Below are positions 1 to 12,500 of a stretch of DNA of 64,000 nucleotides, one piece after another. Every line of letters starts with the position of its first letter. Position 1 is the stretch's first letter. This stretch comes from Hippasteria phrygiana (lineage: Eukaryota; Echinodermata; Asteroidea; Valvatida; Goniasteridae). A model generated the notes under the pieces. The model saw only the letters and a program-made list of their open reading frames with translations, was not told where the DNA came from and ran no database searches. A program made the position numbers and the translations under genes. The stretch is from the NCBI GenBank assembly GCA_037893225.1, contig JAZGUH010000196.1, forward strand, positions 124,001 to 188,000, read 5' to 3'.

Positions 1-2622
1 ACATTTTGTTTTTCTAGTTTGGGCATTTTGTGGAACACCTTATGCTGTCTGTGGGTTTTTATGTATGTATAGAGTATCAAAGTGTGACGTCAGTTGTCAT
101 GACAACTTATTCTAGGCAAACCGTTATCATGGTTTTTTGAGGCCTGTGCATTGTGGGAATTATGACTTTTGCTAGCCATTTGTGAGGTTGAAGCTGTGCC
201 TTTGTAATAACCAGTTCTACAAAAACATTGGCACGGAGATTGCTCAATTATCTGGTTTTAAACATTGCAGTGATGTCGTCACTTTGGTGCTCTATTTGTA
301 AGCTACCACAGAAACCTAGAATTCAGCTATGAGAGTAATTAATGATAAGAGGCGGTTCACAGGAAACTGTGTTTTAGTCCCCCAAAATTTACAGTCCAAA
401 ACACACTGAGTTTACAGTTTGGAGTATTTTGCACAAAACTACTTGTGTAGCAACACCCATAGGTATCGCCTGTTGACCTTTCACCTTTGTCCCTTGTAAC
501 TTCAAATAATGTCTTGGTGTCAAGTGGATTCTTGAATGGAAGATGGGGGAGGGGCGTACTTGTGAGATAAGACAATTTTGTAAACCTGGTTATGAAAAAT
601 TAAAATTATTCAAACTAAAAAAAAATGAGAAATTTTTGAAAAATGTTGAAAAATTTCAGATGATTTCAGAAACATTGAATTTTCTTTTAAAAAGGGCAGA
701 ATTTTGGGCGCTAATTCCTTTCCTAGAACCGCATCTGCTTGGTGCATTAATCAAGTTTGAAGCTTCTCACTAACTTTGTCTTAAGATGTGAACCTGTATA
801 TAGTCATCTAGGAATCGACCTGTTATGAGAGAGGTGTAACTGTCAACAGAGTCGCTCCTGCTCCAAGTCTATATCTCTGTGTGACATTTTCCTCACCAGT
901 CGAAGTCTCAGAACCCAGAGGACAAGAAATATAGAATCACTGGAAATAACCAAATTCACTGATCAAGAGTGTTACAGGATGTCCATGTATATGCTGCACT
1001 CTCTCGCTCGGTAAAAATGGAATCTCGACGGGCTCTACATCGAGGTGAAAGCACTGCGCCAGACATTGCTTTACTAACACTAGTTCTTTTTGGAAACTGC
1101 CAAGTCGGTGATAAACATTGTGCTTTCCTCAGCAGCATATATGTCATTTCATTGTAATCTTTGAGGTGTCACGAGTTGAGTTTGTTCTGTGATTAATGCT
1201 CATTATTTATTCAGTCTGTCGGTGCGTAATCATTTTTCGTGGATCAAGTTGATATCCAAGGTACTGTTATTTAAACACTGTCAGAGGCATTTCTTGGTAT
1301 CTTGCTTGCACGCTCGTTTTTGTTACCGTGGATATTGTTATTAACCATTGTTAATCTTACCATGTTTATACATTGTCATGTGGACTAATGCACATTGAGT
1401 TGATTGGTATGTATGTTAAGAGTGGCCTGGAAGATTACAATCAGACTGCAATCGGCCTATCATGGGGGGGGGGGTGTAACCACACCCCTTAGGCAACCCT
1501 GGTTTAAGGTTGATTAAATTCCCCATATAGCCTGCGTCATGAAGGATGTCCTGTACATGCTCTCTTCGAGTTTTACTATAAAAATAAATTCTTATTTATC
1601 AGTTGCTATGTTTTTAGCAATACAAAAGTTAATCACTTTTAAATGAGATGTTAGACTGAAAAAATCTTCTCCTGTTTAGTCACTGAATAAGTATTTTACA
1701 AACTTCAAACTCATGGTGGGCTGCCAAAAATGAAGTTCTCGCATTTGAGTCGCAAAAGCAACATGGAATAGAAGTTTTTTCATCATCACTCCCCCCCCCC
1801 CCCCCCAAAAAAGGGATTTTGTTGGTCAAAATAAACATTCAGCTTGAAAAATTTAAAGAACAAAAATCCAATATCTTGAGCACAGACAGAACGTCTTTAA
1901 GTGGCCCAAGTCTGCATTTGACTTACCGAGGTTTTCACCAAAACAGTCCTGTGCATACAAGGAATATGGACATTGACCTTTAAGTCTTGAGGATTTTTGC
2001 CCCCCCCCCCCCCCCCCCCCCAACAAAAAGTCTGATTGCTGTCTGGTTGTACAATTTTGAAGCCACTTTGACATTAACGCACATCATGTTATTCCCTGCT
2101 GGCTGCTTCATATGCCATTTATATTGGTTTGTACTTGCGTTTCATATTTATTACTCTTGACTTTGTTTTGTTTTGTTTTATTTCATTCAGTTTTGCATGG
2201 TCGTTGTTTATTATCAGCGGTTTCAAGTGTTGCATACGACCAGTATCAATTTATTCATTGAAGCATCCACATCTTTTCATTCATTTGTCCATTTATTTGA
2301 ATGTTGTAATTTTCTTGTTTGAATTGGTTATTTGTGTTGCCTGGAGAATGCACTCTCGTCTTTGAACTTTCTCAAGAATGTTTCTGTGAAGTTGCATCAT
2401 GTGCCAAGTCTTGTAGACTAGTGTATAAATGTTTGGATTTTAATTTATTTGCAAAAAGATACTTTCATTCGAAGCATGTTTCATGATGTTAGGAAGAAAA
2501 TTATTTTTTTCCTAACCATGTCAATTGATCTTTTTAATTTCCAAGTGTTAACTACCCAAACTTTAAGTCAATTACTTTTTTAAAGCCACCTTGTTTTTTT
2601 GGTTTTTTCAGTTTTGTTTTCC
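1..2622. other. Non-coding stretch upstream of exon 1 of gene A
   Basis: AT-rich sequence, probably intron of gene A. I found no exon that I could defend. It contains long C or G runs at about 1463-1473, 1791-1806 and 1999-2021 and little else. Confidence 0.4.
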
Positions 2623-2626
2623 TTAA

Positions 2627-3108
2627 AGGTAGTGTACACGATTGGTAATCCTCCAATTTCTTTTACTATTATTACGAAATACCTTACTAGACTGTAAGTT
2701 AATAGTAGTCTCAATCATCCTGTGAAATGATGGCACCAGGTGTGCTGTCGTTGTCAAGAAAAGTGGATATTTATATCGTTTTCAAACGATTGCCGGCCGG
2801 AAATTGTTGTAAAACTGCCCTCTATAACAGATATAGCCTTTAGTCATGGTGCGCGTGGCTACCTGGACGCGTGACGCGCCCCGGATATACCAGCATGTCC
2901 GGGGCGCGCCACTCGTCCGGGTAGCCACGCGTACCTTGACTAAAGGCTATCATCCGCGCAACGGTTGAAAACGAACGCCGTTTTTTTCCGCCATCCAACA
3001 ACGCAAAACTTTGAACAGGTCAGTGGAACGATATTTCCTATAAAATACTGACCCCCAAATCTGCCCATTTCTGAAAATTGCAACAATGACCAATCATGTA
3101 CACTACAT
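2627..3108 (+). mobile_element. TTAA-target palindromic MITE, copy 1
   Basis: 482-bp inverted-repeat element. It starts AGGTAGTGTACACGATTGGT and ends with the near complement ACCAATCATGTACACTACAT, flanked by TTAA at 2623-2626 and 3109-3112. An internal GC-rich palindrome (about 2834-2951) has arms TAGCCTTTAGTCA and TGACTAAAGGCTA. The TTAA target and terminal repeats suit a non-autonomous piggyBac-type element. No coding capacity. Confidence 0.75.
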
Positions 3109-3431
3109 TTAAAACAAATATAAGTGTTTGAAAGAAAAACAACACATTTTTGGCATTTGGCATAATCTGTTAAATAGCTCTTTGACAATGTTTAAGAAAT
3201 AATGCTATTTTTATTTTACCAATTATTGGAAAATCAAAAAGCAAATTAATTTTATTTCTTCTAATTAATATTTTCAAGCACCCATTGCCATGAATACTTG
3301 CAACACCAAAGCATTATCCCTTCTCTTTATATAGCATGTCTGACCCCTGACCCCTTGGCCTGCATGTTTGTGTAACATCCCTGTATATTGTCTTGCATGC
3401 CCGTTCTCATTTGTTTTGTCCCGATCTGTAG

Positions 3432-3545
3432 AGACCCAGCACCTTGAGAGCGCAGAGGACCGACTAGACTCCAGCAATCGGCAGAGCCAGTATGAAACGC
3501 CGACCCTCATGTCAGCAACGTCACATCGATCGTCACTGGAATCAG
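3432..3545 (+). CDS. Gene A exon 1 in window
   Basis: 114 nt between a tctgtag acceptor and a gtaatg donor, phase 1 at both ends. It encodes about 38 polar residues, including [15 protein letters not shown] and SHRSSLESG. No domain is recognised. The donor is followed after 7 bases by a 12-bp minisatellite of about 60 units. The frame stays open through that array, so the apparent 319-residue ORF is an artefact. Confidence 0.6.
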
Positions 3546-6500
3546 GTAATGACACTATCTCCCCCACTATCTCCCCCACTATCTCCCCCACTATCTCCCC
3601 CACTATCTCCCCCACTATCTCCCCCACTATCTCCCCCACTATCTCCCCCACTATCTCCCCCACTATCTCCCCCACTATCTCCCCCACTATCTCCCCCACT
3701 ATCTCCCCCACTATCTCCCCCACTATCCCCCCCCTACTATCCCCCCCACTATCTCCCCCACTATCTCCCCCACTATCTCCCCCACTATCTCCCCCACTAT
3801 CTCCCCCACTATCTCTCCCACTATCTCTCCCACTATCTCTCCCACTATCTCTCCCACTATCTCTCCCACTATCTCCCCCACTATCTCCCCCACTATCTCC
3901 CCCACTATCTCCCCCACTATCTCCCCCACTATCTCCCCCACTATCTCCCCCACTATCTCCCCCACTATCTCCCCCACTATCTCCCCCACTATCTCCCCCA
4001 CTATCTCCCCCACTATCTCCCCCACTATCTCCCCCACTATCTCCCCCACTATCTCCCCCACTATCTCCCCCACTATCTCCCCCACTATCTCCCCCACTAT
4101 CTCCCCCACTATCTCCCCCACTATCTCCCCCACTATCTCCCCCACTATCTCCCCCACTATCTCCCCCACTATCTCCCCCACTATCTCCCCCACTATCTCC
4201 CCCACTATCTCCCCCACTATCTCCCCCACTATCTCCCCCACTATCTCCCCCACTATCTCCCCCACTATCTCCCCACCCCTTATATTGCTGCATTCCATAC
4301 CACCTGCTTGTACTACCACAGCAGTAATCTAAACACAAGTTAGCGAGCAAAGACTAACCAAACTCCCAAGATATGATTGGATAATAAAAATTGAAAGGAT
4401 AAGGAAATAAGATGCCATCCGTGGGTGTCCAAAATCTTCTGCCATTCACTAAAATACATCTGAAGCCCATTGCTAGGCTTGAGATGTGATTTTTGGATGC
4501 CCATTGTCAAAAAATCAGGGGTGAGATTTGTCAGGATTTTTCCTGATTTCAGGATTTGTTGTCGGGATTTCAGAATGTTTAAAGAATCTCTTTTGCAATC
4601 TGGAATTCCTGAGGTGTTGTCCTAAAGGTGTTTTTTACCTGTAAAAGGGTGCCTTTAGGCAAATACAAACTATATGTGGATCTGGGGTCCTCGTGGATTT
4701 TTTGTGGATTTCGTGGATTTTTCATTTTTGGACAATCTCACCCCTGAAAAAATGCCTTATCTGCCTTTCCCTTTTGAATTCAACATCACTTCTAGGAGTT
4801 TTATAGTGAAGTATGCTTATTACTTCTGATGATGCAGAACTCCTGATGCGTCAAAATCAAATGACAATTTTATGTACTTGTTTGGCAACGTGTCATAGAG
4901 CTGACATACTGGAAAATAGGCTAACGTCAAACAGGCTTTACTCATATGGAGTTTTAGATTATTCATCGGTATGCCAGCTCCATGACGAATAGATCGTCAT
5001 GACTTCGGCATTAACATCAGCATGAGGCCCAAAAAAACTTGTGTTGCCCTTATTATGGGAAAAAATTGGGAGGGAGGGTTTGGCGGCCGATTTTTTTTAT
5101 TTTTACCATCCATGAAAACAATACATTACATGTAACTCGGAAGAGGCAAACAGCTTTTTATTAAATGAAATGGCGAAATGCACAATTGTGCAATCATAGC
5201 TGTAATTAAAGACTGATTTGAATAAAATTTGTTCAGTTTGTGTGGGAAAAGGTGCTATTTTGAAGAAAGAAAAAAAAAAAAAAATTAGTGCTGCCCGACT
5301 TTTGTGACTTTTAGGGTCAGTCACGGAGGGCAACACAACAATTTTTGTTGGGCCTTAACTTAGTGTCAGACTTGACATGAGTGTAGTTATGAAACGGGAG
5401 ACATTTTCACCATTGTGTTGCCGTTATATATTTATGAAGTTGAAGACTCAGTTTTTGGCTATTGAATTTAATTTCTCTTAGTAGAAAGTGAAGTTGTATT
5501 GCTATGCAATGCTGTATAAACCTTTTGAATGGAGAGAGGAGCATTTGAACTATTGCTTTCAAATTTTAAATGACCAGGGATACATTTATATTTTTAAACA
5601 TTAGACTGACATCAGAATCAGGCTTAACTGAGGACATACGACATTATGACATGCAGAAATTAGATTTTAATCTATGACAATTAAGTGTTATTCTTAATCT
5701 TTTTTTTTGTTTTTTTGTTCATCAATCATTGTCTAATTATTTCATATGTGAGCATCACATTTTCTCCCCATTCCATTTTGCTTGGTGATTCTTGGGTTAA
5801 ATAATACTTCCCAGCATCCCTTGCAGCTTGCCAAAAAAAAAGTCTCCTGACTACCAGCCATTCTATCCATTTCACTCCCTCCCCCAGATCTGCATGTAGG
5901 AGGTACAGGTACTGGTGCTGTTCATTATGCTACAGTAGATGGTACGTACCAGACAACTGGAATGTCTCAATTCCTTGTGTGTGGTGTCAAATTTTTCAAT
6001 GAATTCAGTGTTGGCGACTTCCTCTGTTTTTACACTGTGAACCCCTCTCGGATGTGATTTTCTATTCCAATTGGGCAGGGAGATTAGGAAAATATGACTT
6101 TAGCCGCGTTCGCATTGGACTAACTATTGTCAAAAGTTACCGTGCAAGATTGTTAACATTCCACTGTGGTTATTCTTCTGTGCATCCGGACTTGGATTAC
6201 ACGGCTTGCGAAACAAATTGACAACAGTCTCCGTACGTTTTACCAAAAAGAAGTCCAATGCGGACACGGCTTTTGACAATGGGCGTCCAAAATCACTTCC
6301 TACTATGTTCAAAATGACATCCGAAGCCTGTGAACTACTGTCCCACCTTGACAAGAGTACATTGTGACTTGTGGGTTTAACAGCTTAAACCGCATTGTGA
6401 TTCTGGACTCTGGATGTGATTTTGGACCCTCATTGTTAAAAATAACATCCGCCTGATCTTTCTGACCATTTTGAATAGAAAGTCGTAGCCAAGAGTTTTA

Positions 6501-9500
6501 CAGTGTCATGCCATCTACAAAATCTGTACTTTGTGTCTGGTATGGGATGATTTAGATTCAAAAAGCCTCCACCGTTATAAATGTATTCAAGAATATTGAC
6601 TCAGAATAATTTCTCAATTTGCCACCTAAATAGCACCCTCAACAAGAAAAAAAAAGTGTGTATTATCCACAAGGCAGTTTATCTAAAAAAAAAAGGAAAA
6701 CATTTTCTTGGGGGATGCAGACATTTTCACATTACGATACTTAATTCCCTCTTTTATTGCAATCTGTGCTTTCTCTGTTTAATACTGTTCTTTACCAGAA
6801 GCCATTTTCTGTTCTTTCCCTCATGAGCTAATAATCCAGCTAACTGTTCTAGAACTGTTTTGCTCGAAATCCAGTATATTTTATGTTCATTTTTCGCTGT
6901 AAATCACAATTTAGTTGTTTAAAAAGATTATCTCAAGCATGGAACGTTTTCGTTGATAAGCTGTTTTCCTTTTTGATTTTGAAAGTAGTAGACTTAGGTC
7001 ATTCATAACAGGATCAAATACTGGATGATCAGTGTTTGTCATTTCAAGGTAACTTTCCTTATAAAGCTCATTTTTTATGAGTTAAGTCTGTGCTTTTCTT
7101 TACCTCAGAAATGCATACTGCTCGCAAGAAGAGCAACTTGAGAGAAATGACAAGACAAGACGCAGGTATACACGCTGCTTGAGTTTCCCACAGCACCTTA
7201 GATTTGTGTCGTTGTCTCACGTCATGATAGATTCGTAGTAGTCATGCAGTGTCATATTAGTAACCATTATGCACCATAACCTTGCTCAATCAGTGGCATA
7301 ACTAGAGTTCAATTATAATAGCTTTAATTTATAGATGGTAGTCATGTCATCCATAAGATGATTTTCAATGGGCCATCTTTGTGCTGAGGGGATCAGAGGC
7401 ACCGGGGCAAACCCCTACTCTTTCACGACAGCTGCTCTGGGTTCTTTTACGTGCACTGATCCCATAGAGCACACTGGATCTCCAGCTCAATGTTTCTAGT
7501 AGTCCCGTGCCTGTCACAGGAGGATTAACGTTGCATGGAAGCAGTTTTTGCAAGTAGTGAAATAACTGTGACATTGTAGTGAAATTGCATATTGTAAAAT
7601 TAGTGTGCTACTAACTATAGCAATTGACCCATCGTTTGCGAGTTCTTGGACAACTTATAACAGCATATAATGGCGTAATACATACACACGTGCTCGCAAA
7701 ACGTTTGCTGCACGTAACACTAATAGCGGAGTTGTCTTGGATTTGTCGGACAACTTTTCTCATTGTGTTTAAATGCAAGAACGCACAGATCACGTCCTGC
7801 CTGTACTTGAATCGCATTTTATGTTTGACGTGAAACTCGCTTATTGCATTTTAATGAACAAGACGCACACATAGAATCGCAATTGCAGTCGCTTGCATGC
7901 ATTTGGATGTTTTTGTTTATCCAAGATTTAGAATATCATGTGATATTCAACGGATGCTATGATTGGCTAATGCATATGAATGGTCAGAGGTCAATTGCCC
8001 CAGAGAACCCATTTTTCAACATTTCTGATGTGATTTGGGAAAACCCTTCACATGTCGTCGAACGTGCATTGAAGATAATGGCAACATTATTCCCCTAGAT
8101 TTGTTGTTGTTGACAGTTTGAGTTTCTGCTACCAATTAAATGATTAATATCTAAATTATCATTCCTGAAAATATTAACGAAAAATTCCATCATTCAGCAT
8201 ACACCAGAAATGACAAACCTGTGAATTTGAGCTCAATCCGTCAACTGAGTCACAAGCAAATAGTGAAAACCGTTCTGTTTTAACATTGATTTTGTACACG
8301 TTCACATGGGCTTTAATAATTTGATGACCAAAATTCAAGTAAGCCACTGCAGGTTTTAGATGTCTTCAGGTACAATTTTCTCGAAGATGACAGCATTTCA
8401 GACGGAATTATTTTTCAGAAGGCTTGGTGCTGTTGTGATCTTTATAAACCTCAGGCTTTCAGGTTGAAACTAATCTTTTTTTGGATCATTACCAAAGCTA
8501 CACAAGCCCAAAATTGTTGGACAAAATTGTAAAAAATAATTTTTAGGATGCAGTTGTTTACCAAGGAGCAATGGATCAGTGTAATAGCGAAACGGATATT
8601 TATTTTAGTTTGGAATCTTAAAACATTGTACTGATTAATCATTTTTGCAGGGTAACATTTAAATCTCACAAATTTCAGAACTTCAAGTATATGTAATGAA
8701 TAGTTTAGCTGCGGTACCCGCCGCTATATCAGATTTGAACTAGCCAACCGACTCCGACAAGCTCGGTGGTCGAGTGGTAAGACATCTGCACTAGAAAGCA
8801 GGAGGTCGTGGGTTCGAGTCCCACCCGAGTGATTTTTTTTCAAAATAATCTCTCGGGACAACACTGAGTATACATGTACAGTGTTTATGAAATACGTCGG
8901 TGAAGGGCAAAACCCAATATTGGAAGTATATGTAATCTCAAAATATTTTTGGTATAAACTTCAAGTGACCCTAATGATTAATTAATCCCCATCAAAATTG
9001 TACTCGTTTTCCTTGCTCACAGCTAATTGGGGCTCAGTCAGTGCAGCAGCATTCCACCGCCCTCCGACCCCCAAACCACATGCTTCCCCCTTCCCTGAAC
9101 CCTCTATCCCCCCTCCTTCCTATCAACGTGTCGGCCGCAAGCGCGGCCATCGCTCTAACTTGCCTGAACGGGATGCTAACCTAGATACCTTGCCATTGGG
9201 ATCAAGTGCCGAAGATTTTGCCAAGCAGAAAGGTAGATATGCATGCAGTGGATGCACTAATACTATGCAATCTCTCCATGCACACCCTATAGAGGGCGCT
9301 CTCTCACAAAACTGGACACACCTGCTGCCTTCTTTTAGAAATCTCTTCGTTTGCACACATTCGTTATGATAGCCTGAATGCTAGTGATCACTTCAAAGTC
9401 TGTGCAGAACGCAAAGGAAATTTTGCGTCGCTCCCTGCTGATTTTAACCCATTCGCGCCCGACGGGACTTCAAAGTCCCAGCCCACTTTATAACATAAAA

Positions 9501-12500
9501 TTCAGTGGAAGAAAAATAATTTGGGCATGAAGGGGTTAAAATATGCACAAGCTATTGTCAACAGCAACCGTGAGCACTGCTAGAATCTTTCAATTTGATG
9601 TCACGGCTACCTGAGCAATCCAGCAATAACAATCCAATTTACAGCAAATCCGACATCTTTTGAATACACATCCGCATACTCCGGGATATCCTGGATGTAG
9701 GATAATCCCCCCATGTGTGGTACTGAAGTGGTTAAAGAAAGCAGAACAAAGCTTTAAAGATGGATTCCACAGCAGATCTTGTATCGGATGCATTATGATG
9801 GCGAATATATGCTCTGCTTTGCGTCAGTTATTTGAAAAAGCCGTGAGTCAGGTTGTTTCATATTAAAATAACTTTGTTCACAAATTAACCACATTTTCAC
9901 AGCCTTCAATTCATAGGGCCCAACAAAGCTCACCCAGAAAATTTGTAATTGGGCTCTCTCACATGTAGTGCGAAAAAAAGTTAGAAATTGCAGCCAAAAT
10001 GGAAGTAAAGATGAGATTTTTAATAACTGGTGTGTAGGAGTGGGCATGGACGGATTGTAGTGGGAGGGTGATTTTGAAAATTAACATTATTTACACTAAT
10101 GAGTACCCTTGTAACATTAATATTTCTTCATTTATTGTTCCAGTGGTTACTTTTGTTTCTGAAGTAACAGTTTTTAACCAAACTTGTTTAAAATTGTTTA
10201 CAAAAACCCCCAAATGGTGTTTGGTTTGTTGCATCATGTTGTTTTGGGATCAATGTTTGTTGCTTCTTGTTTGTGGGTAAAGTGTTCAACTTGATTTTAT
10301 AGCTAATGCAATCAGAGACAACAGGGTGTTACTGTGTTGGAACTGTCCACTATCAGGTTGTTTGCAAATGGATCTTTGCAGAATACCTATCAATGGATTG
10401 GGAACTGGGGTTGGCAGACACTATAAACTGGTTTTACTCTACCAATTTGCAGTTGCTGATTTGGTTTTGGGCTGGTTAGGAAGTAGATAATCGTATCTCC
10501 TACTTGCTCACATTTCAGCCTGGACAGATAAAAGGAATACTCTAAAGAAAAAAGAATGTGGAATAAACTCCTGAAAAAAAGACGCCATTGCTAAAACATG
10601 TAAACCAAAAATACAATCATCTTCCTTTGTCATCCTGTTCCCTGAAGAAAAGAAAATCGATAAAATTCCCATTTAGCATTCTTTGGCTATGGCATTTCCG
10701 TTAAAAATTTTTTTTTGAAAACCCTTCAGAGTGGGTTTTATTCTGTTCCAGATGTTAATATTATTTATTCCTGGTAATGAAACTAAGGATTCCTAAAAAA
10801 AAAAAGAGGATTTTTCAAAGTAAATGCAATTGGGGAAAAAACACCCAGGGAAAGCCAATAAAATCAAGCAGTCACTGAAAGCCAATCCACAATGTCAGCT
10901 CAGGTGGGATTCGAACCTAGGTCACAGAGATGGAAAACATGTAAAGAACCCTCGAAGATGATCACTATGAACAGAATGAAATCATTGACAAAAAATAATT
11001 ACCTAGCATTGTTAGGAATTTGAACCTGGTCGTTTGCAAATGCCTTTCTCAAGAAAATTTGTTTGGAACTAAAAAACTAGAATTTAACTCTTTTTTTCCC
11101 TATTGTGTGTGAGTTTAATTCCTCTGTCTTACTAATCTTTTCACTTATTGTAACCCTGTGTTGATGTTGTGTAATTTTCTTGTTTTCTTTCTGATTTGTT
11201 GTCTCTGTATCTTCACAGCACCTTCAATAACAATCTCCCAGCCTCGGACGCGTACTCATTCCATGAACCGCTCTGAGGTTCAGAACCAATCAGGTATATG
11301 TTCCCTCTCATGTGGAAAATCAGATTTGGAAGAGAAAAAAAACAGACACATTATAAGGCAGTGACAATTCATCCACCTAAAAGATGTAAAGCTTAAAGCT
11401 GCAGTGTCTGTCCTGTGGCTGAAAATTTCAACTCATTGGATTTCCACTCACAAACAAACAAAGGAGGAAAACGGTATTTTTGAACAAACAAATTGCTTAT
11501 AATACCCTATTTGGTGTTAATTTGATGCACAATGGTTACCCTATACAGTAACACTGTAAGAAAAGGAGCGTCCCGCTTCTGTTGTAAAAAACTGACACTT
11601 ATTAATTGTGTTACTTATCTTCAATCAGTTTTTTTGTGGATTGTTTCATTGGGAAAACTCATAACTTATCTAATACTAACAAATTAGTTATTCGGTTTGA
11701 ACATTTAATTTTCGGGGTGCCATGCCCAAAAAGCACGGACACAGCATCTTTAAGAATGTCAGTTTCTGAAATGCTTAGATCGCGCTTTGAATTCCTTAGA
11801 CCTTTTTTATTCTCATTCTTGTTTCATAGTGACTAAACATTTGAGGCTAGTGTTGGCTAAAACATGATATTTAATGAAGATGATTCTAATTAATCCTAAC
11901 CCCAGCCTGTTTTGAAATATAAAATGTCTCCTTAATTTCTCACCGATTTTTTTTTTTACTTCTCAATCGCACATACACTGGACAAGAAAAAACAAACAAT
12001 TTCCGTGTACGTATTGTTTTATTGTATCGCAATTTTTTTTGCTCCACTTTGTTTCCGGTTGCTTGAATTTGTTGCTTTCTTTTGTTACATCATTCACGCA
12101 AGAAAAGAGAGAGAGAAACACAGTAGCCTGAGAAACCAGAAGATGAGGGCATACTTCTGAAAAATTTTCACATGGCAGATTGACATGATAAAACGGCCAT
12201 TAGCCCCCTGCCGTTCGATTAGCTCTGACGTCATACTCAGGGCTCACGCGAGTCGGCCACGACAGACCCTGCTCATAGAGCAGAGTCAGTGGTAGAAATA
12301 TGTCTCACGTATTCGTTGTTCATTCCAAGAAACAGATAAATATAATGGGCCAAACAGCAGATAAGCTCAAGTGGGCCCAAAACCAACTTTATTTGAAGTT
12401 TAAACAAGTATTTATTAAGCTCATTGCAACTTTTATAGAAGCTGTTACTTTGCGATTAACAGAAAAGCAGTAAATCTCAAAGTAAGCCTCGGTCCGAAAA

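Noticed and set aside
3274..4350. Long ORFs on both strands encoding DSGG, EIVG, PPLS or HYLP repeats
   Set aside because: They are the 12-bp minisatellite read in several frames. The only real coding sequence there is 3432-3545.
7844..8098. 84-codon ORF
   Set aside because: Codon use like the surrounding intron, no domain, no compatible splice signals in the gene A frame.
8760..8832. Functional tRNA gene
   Set aside because: Box A and B are good, but the acceptor stem is mismatched and the anticodon loop has eight bases; a SINE head is more likely.
9233..9369. Continuation of exon 4 to the in-frame stop
   Set aside because: The gtagat donor at 9233 restores the phase needed by the next exon, and composition changes there.
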